From an uncultured bacterium (lineage in GTDB: Bacteria > Bacteroidota > Bacteroidia > Sphingobacteriales > Sphingobacteriaceae): a stretch of 7,946 nucleotides of DNA. The DNA lies in assembly GCA_903958995.1 (NCBI GenBank), contig CAJBVG010000294.1, forward strand, positions 1 to 7,946, in the 5' to 3' direction. The notes under the pieces were generated by a model, which saw nothing but the letters and a program-made list of their open reading frames with translations, was not told the DNA's origin and searched no databases. This document shows, piece after piece, positions 6,220-7,946 of this stretch. Every line of letters starts with the position of its first letter. The stretch's first letter is position 1. Both the position numbers and the translations under genes were made by a program.

Positions 6220-6630
6220 ATGAAAACTCTCTTACTTACCATCGCACTACTTATTAACGTTTATGTTTCAATAGATGCACAAGCACAATCAGGTTACATT
6301 AATAATATGAACCTTAAAGTAGACGGATCTGAAGAATATCCAATACTGATCTGGAATAACAAGAAAGAAATGAATACGAGCTACTATATTCTTGAGTATT
6401 CGTATGATAATATCAATTTCAATACAATAACGACCAGAAAAGCAATCGGAAATTCTAATTTCCCAACGAATTACAACTACTCATTTATTTGTAAAAAAGC
6501 AGAAAGTACTACTTATTACAGAATTGTATTGGTTTTAATGGGCGGTGAACGTATTATATCGGAGACTAAAACCTATTTAGTGTCGGATGAAAGCATTAAT
6601 CAAAATATAATCGCAGTAAGCCTTAAATAG
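6220..6630 (+). CDS. Small exported fibronectin-III-like domain protein
   Basis: The 136-residue product has a signal peptide (residues 1-22, core LLLTIALLINVYV, cleavage near DAQAQ). The mature part is one beta-sandwich-like domain: PILIWNNKKEMNTSYYILEY (41-60), S-Y-D-N-I-N-F-N-T-I, then YYRIVLVLMGGERI (99-112). This follows the pattern often placed before the sorting domain in Bacteroidota secreted proteins, where a Trp strand is followed by 'F-x-V-E-R-S-x-D-G-x-x-F' and 'Y-Y-R-L-x-x-x-D-x-x-G'. Here the domain stands alone, with no sorting domain or lipobox Cys, so it is probably periplasmic or released by another route. The partner is unknown. It is the first gene of a likely three-gene unit, 40 bases before the next start. 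Confidence 0.7.
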   Translation: MKTLLLTIALLINVYVSIDAQAQSGYINNMNLKVDGSEEYPILIWNNKKEMNTSYYILEYSYDNINFNTITTRKAIGNSNFPTNYNYSFICKKAESTTYYRIVLVLMGGERIISETKTYLVSDESINQNIIAVSLK

Positions 6631-6670
6631 AAAAAATAGATTAAATTTAAATTAAACTTACACTCAACTC

Positions 6671-7390
6671 ATGACAACAATCAAAGACCCACGATTTGTG
6701 CTTCTTCAATCGAGCACAAACTTATCTCAATTCTTTTACATGGTATTAATGGATTTACCTGCTGATACAGCAAAATATCCAGATCCTTCTAACATTGTTC
6801 CTGTTCTTAGCGGAACGGACTTATCTTACACTACTCAGGATTATGTAATCCCTGCCGATTATTCGGGTGCGACAATAACCTATTTGCTTCAACCATACAT
6901 GGCTATTGCATCTGAAGGATTACCCGACATTAAAACCATTACGTTTAATGCTAAAACTTCTAAGAAAAAAGGAGACACTGGTGGAGTTATCGGCAAACAA
7001 TTAGATGGAGGAACTACACCTCCTTACTATGTATTAAAAGATAGAGTGTTTGTTATTCAATCTGACACGAATACAGAAACGTATTTTGTAGGAGGCTTAG
7101 TAGATTTCCCATCAACAGAACTTATTGGTAGTAACTTACGGTTACAAAATAGCAATGAGCTAGAAGTACCTAGAAATGTTGGCACTAATCCATCACAAAC
7201 TTGCCTTGCCTATAGCAGTACACCTGCAGCATATCATTCTAATACTGACCCGAAAACGGCAACCTATGCTGGGATATATGTTCAAGGTTACAATGATCAT
7301 TTATTAAAAGGCATTCTTTTATTTGAAGATGTAGACCTATACGCGAACGCTACACAACCAGATTACGGTCAAAATGTAAACCCGCTTTAA
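6671..7390 (+). CDS. Protein of unknown function, 239 residues
   Basis: No family is recognised. The product has no signal peptide, lipobox or membrane segment, so it appears cytoplasmic even though both neighbours encode exported proteins. It is rich in Thr, Ser, Tyr and Pro, has one Cys (178), and looks mostly beta. A basic, Gly-rich loop (residues ~96-116, containing TSKKKGDTGG) divides an N-terminal part (FVLLQSSTNLSQFFYMVLMD, then YVIPADYSGATITYLLQPY) from a C-terminal part (RVFVIQSD, TYFVGGLVDFPS, GIYVQGYNDHLLKGILLFED). Codon use resembles that of the flanking genes. It starts 40 bases after the upstream stop and ends 9 bases before the next ATG, so co-transcription with both is likely. 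It is a real gene by length, spacing and absence of a competing frame, but its role is open. Confidence 0.75.
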   Translation: MTTIKDPRFVLLQSSTNLSQFFYMVLMDLPADTAKYPDPSNIVPVLSGTDLSYTTQDYVIPADYSGATITYLLQPYMAIASEGLPDIKTITFNAKTSKKKGDTGGVIGKQLDGGTTPPYYVLKDRVFVIQSDTNTETYFVGGLVDFPSTELIGSNLRLQNSNELEVPRNVGTNPSQTCLAYSSTPAAYHSNTDPKTATYAGIYVQGYNDHLLKGILLFEDVDLYANATQPDYGQNVNPL

Positions 7391-7399
7391 TTAGTACCC

Positions 7400-7946
7400 A
7401 TGCTAACTTACAAAGTGAGATTATTTATAGTCATGTCTTTTTGTTTTGTGATGAACTTAACTAACATCGCACATGCAAAAACAAAAGCAGATACACTTGC
7501 TATAAAATCTCTCTTTGTAAAGGCAATGGAGTATCAGGATTATAATAATGATTCAGCAATGCTATTCGCTCAAGAAGGGTTCGAATTATCTAAAAAAGCA
7601 AACTATAAAGCTGGAATAGGTATGGCCTTTATGAGGTTCGGTGCATTAATGAATGCGAAAGGGAAAACAGACTCCGCATTATTATATTTTCATCAAGCTT
7701 TAAGTATTCGTAAAGAACTAAAAAACAATACAGGTGCTGCAGGTATTTGTCAGCAACTCAGTTACGTGTACCGTAGTTTAGGGAAAAAAGACTCTGCATT
7801 TTACTACATGTATCAAGCACAACGCTATTTCGACAAAACAAGCGATTCTGTAGCAATTGCAAGTATCTATGTAGAACTAGCGAATTTAAATATAACGTAT
7901 CAGAACTATACTCAATCATTACATCTTCTACTAAAAGCATTACCGA
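7400..7946 (+). CDS. Exported TPR-repeat protein, N-terminal part (cut by right edge)
   Basis: The ATG at 7400 opens 182 complete codons with no stop before the window end. Residues 1-26 are a signal peptide (LFIVMSFCFVMNL, cleavage near IAHA). The rest is helical TPR repeats: units with D-S-A-x-x-x-A-Q-E-G (51-60), K-T-D-S-A-L-L-Y-F-H-Q-A-L (89-101), K-K-D-S-A-F-Y-Y-M-Y-Q-A (129-140) and Y-T-Q-S-L-H-L-L-L-K-A (170-180). The arrangement and the recurring 'DSA' phrase resemble the N-terminal region of the TPR histidine kinase at 983-2941, so a TPR sensor kinase or a TPR protein with a DNA-binding output domain is expected past the edge, but this is not visible. It follows the unknown gene by only 9 bases, which implies translation from the same mRNA. 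Confidence 0.85.
   Translation, partial: MLTYKVRLFIVMSFCFVMNLTNIAHAKTKADTLAIKSLFVKAMEYQDYNNDSAMLFAQEGFELSKKANYKAGIGMAFMRFGALMNAKGKTDSALLYFHQALSIRKELKNNTGAAGICQQLSYVYRSLGKKDSAFYYMYQAQRYFDKTSDSVAIASIYVELANLNITYQNYTQSLHLLLKALP

Noticed and set aside
6631..6670. Possible terminator or promoter between the first two genes of the right-hand cluster
   Set aside because: The spacer is AT-rich with a short TTAAATTTAA palindrome but has no GC stem and no TAnnTTTG match.
7758..7940. 60-codon minus-strand ORF
   Set aside because: It is antisense to the TPR gene at 7400, whose repeat pattern is clear.

Overview
The window looks like a chromosomal segment of a low-GC member of the Bacteroidota, probably Flavobacteriales-like. 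Four lines of evidence support this: a secreted protein with a GEVED-type domain and a C-terminal type IX secretion (T9SS) sorting domain; a TPR-type periplasmic sensor histidine kinase typical of the phylum; near absence of Shine-Dalgarno sequences; and several matches to the Bacteroidota -7 promoter element TAnnTTTG, each a short distance upstream of a start codon. No tRNA, rRNA, CRISPR array, insertion sequence or phage gene was seen.

Layout, left to right. (1) 1-367, minus: 5' part of a YceI-like lipoprotein gene that runs off the left edge. (2) 368-739: a long intergenic region with a -7 element for the lipoprotein, a nested inverted repeat at a plausible activator position, a possible 32-codon ORF, and the promoter and leader of the next gene. 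(3) 740-931, plus: a cold-shock protein gene, ending in a strong hairpin terminator shared with the convergent gene. (4) 983-2941, minus: a TPR sensor histidine kinase. (5) 3058-3612, plus, divergent from it: a short protein with a PAS domain and a phosphoacceptor-type helix pair but no ATPase domain. (6) 3673-4206, plus: a small outer-membrane beta-barrel-like protein, followed by a second bidirectional terminator. (7) 4263-6035, minus: a T9SS-secreted multidomain adhesin-like protein. (8) 6220 to the right edge, plus: three closely spaced genes encoding a small exported fibronectin-III-like protein, an unrecognised 239-residue protein, and the N-terminal part of a second exported TPR protein that is cut by the window end.

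Two groups deserve attention. The divergent kinase/PAS pair at 983-3612 holds a complete kinase next to a phosphoacceptor-like protein that cannot phosphorylate itself, with no response regulator in view. The 6220-7946 cluster places an unknown protein between an exported domain and a TPR sensor-like protein, and two near-identical 16-base direct repeats lie just downstream of its promoter. Neither is proven to be a novel system. The rest of the window is ordinary for this phylum.
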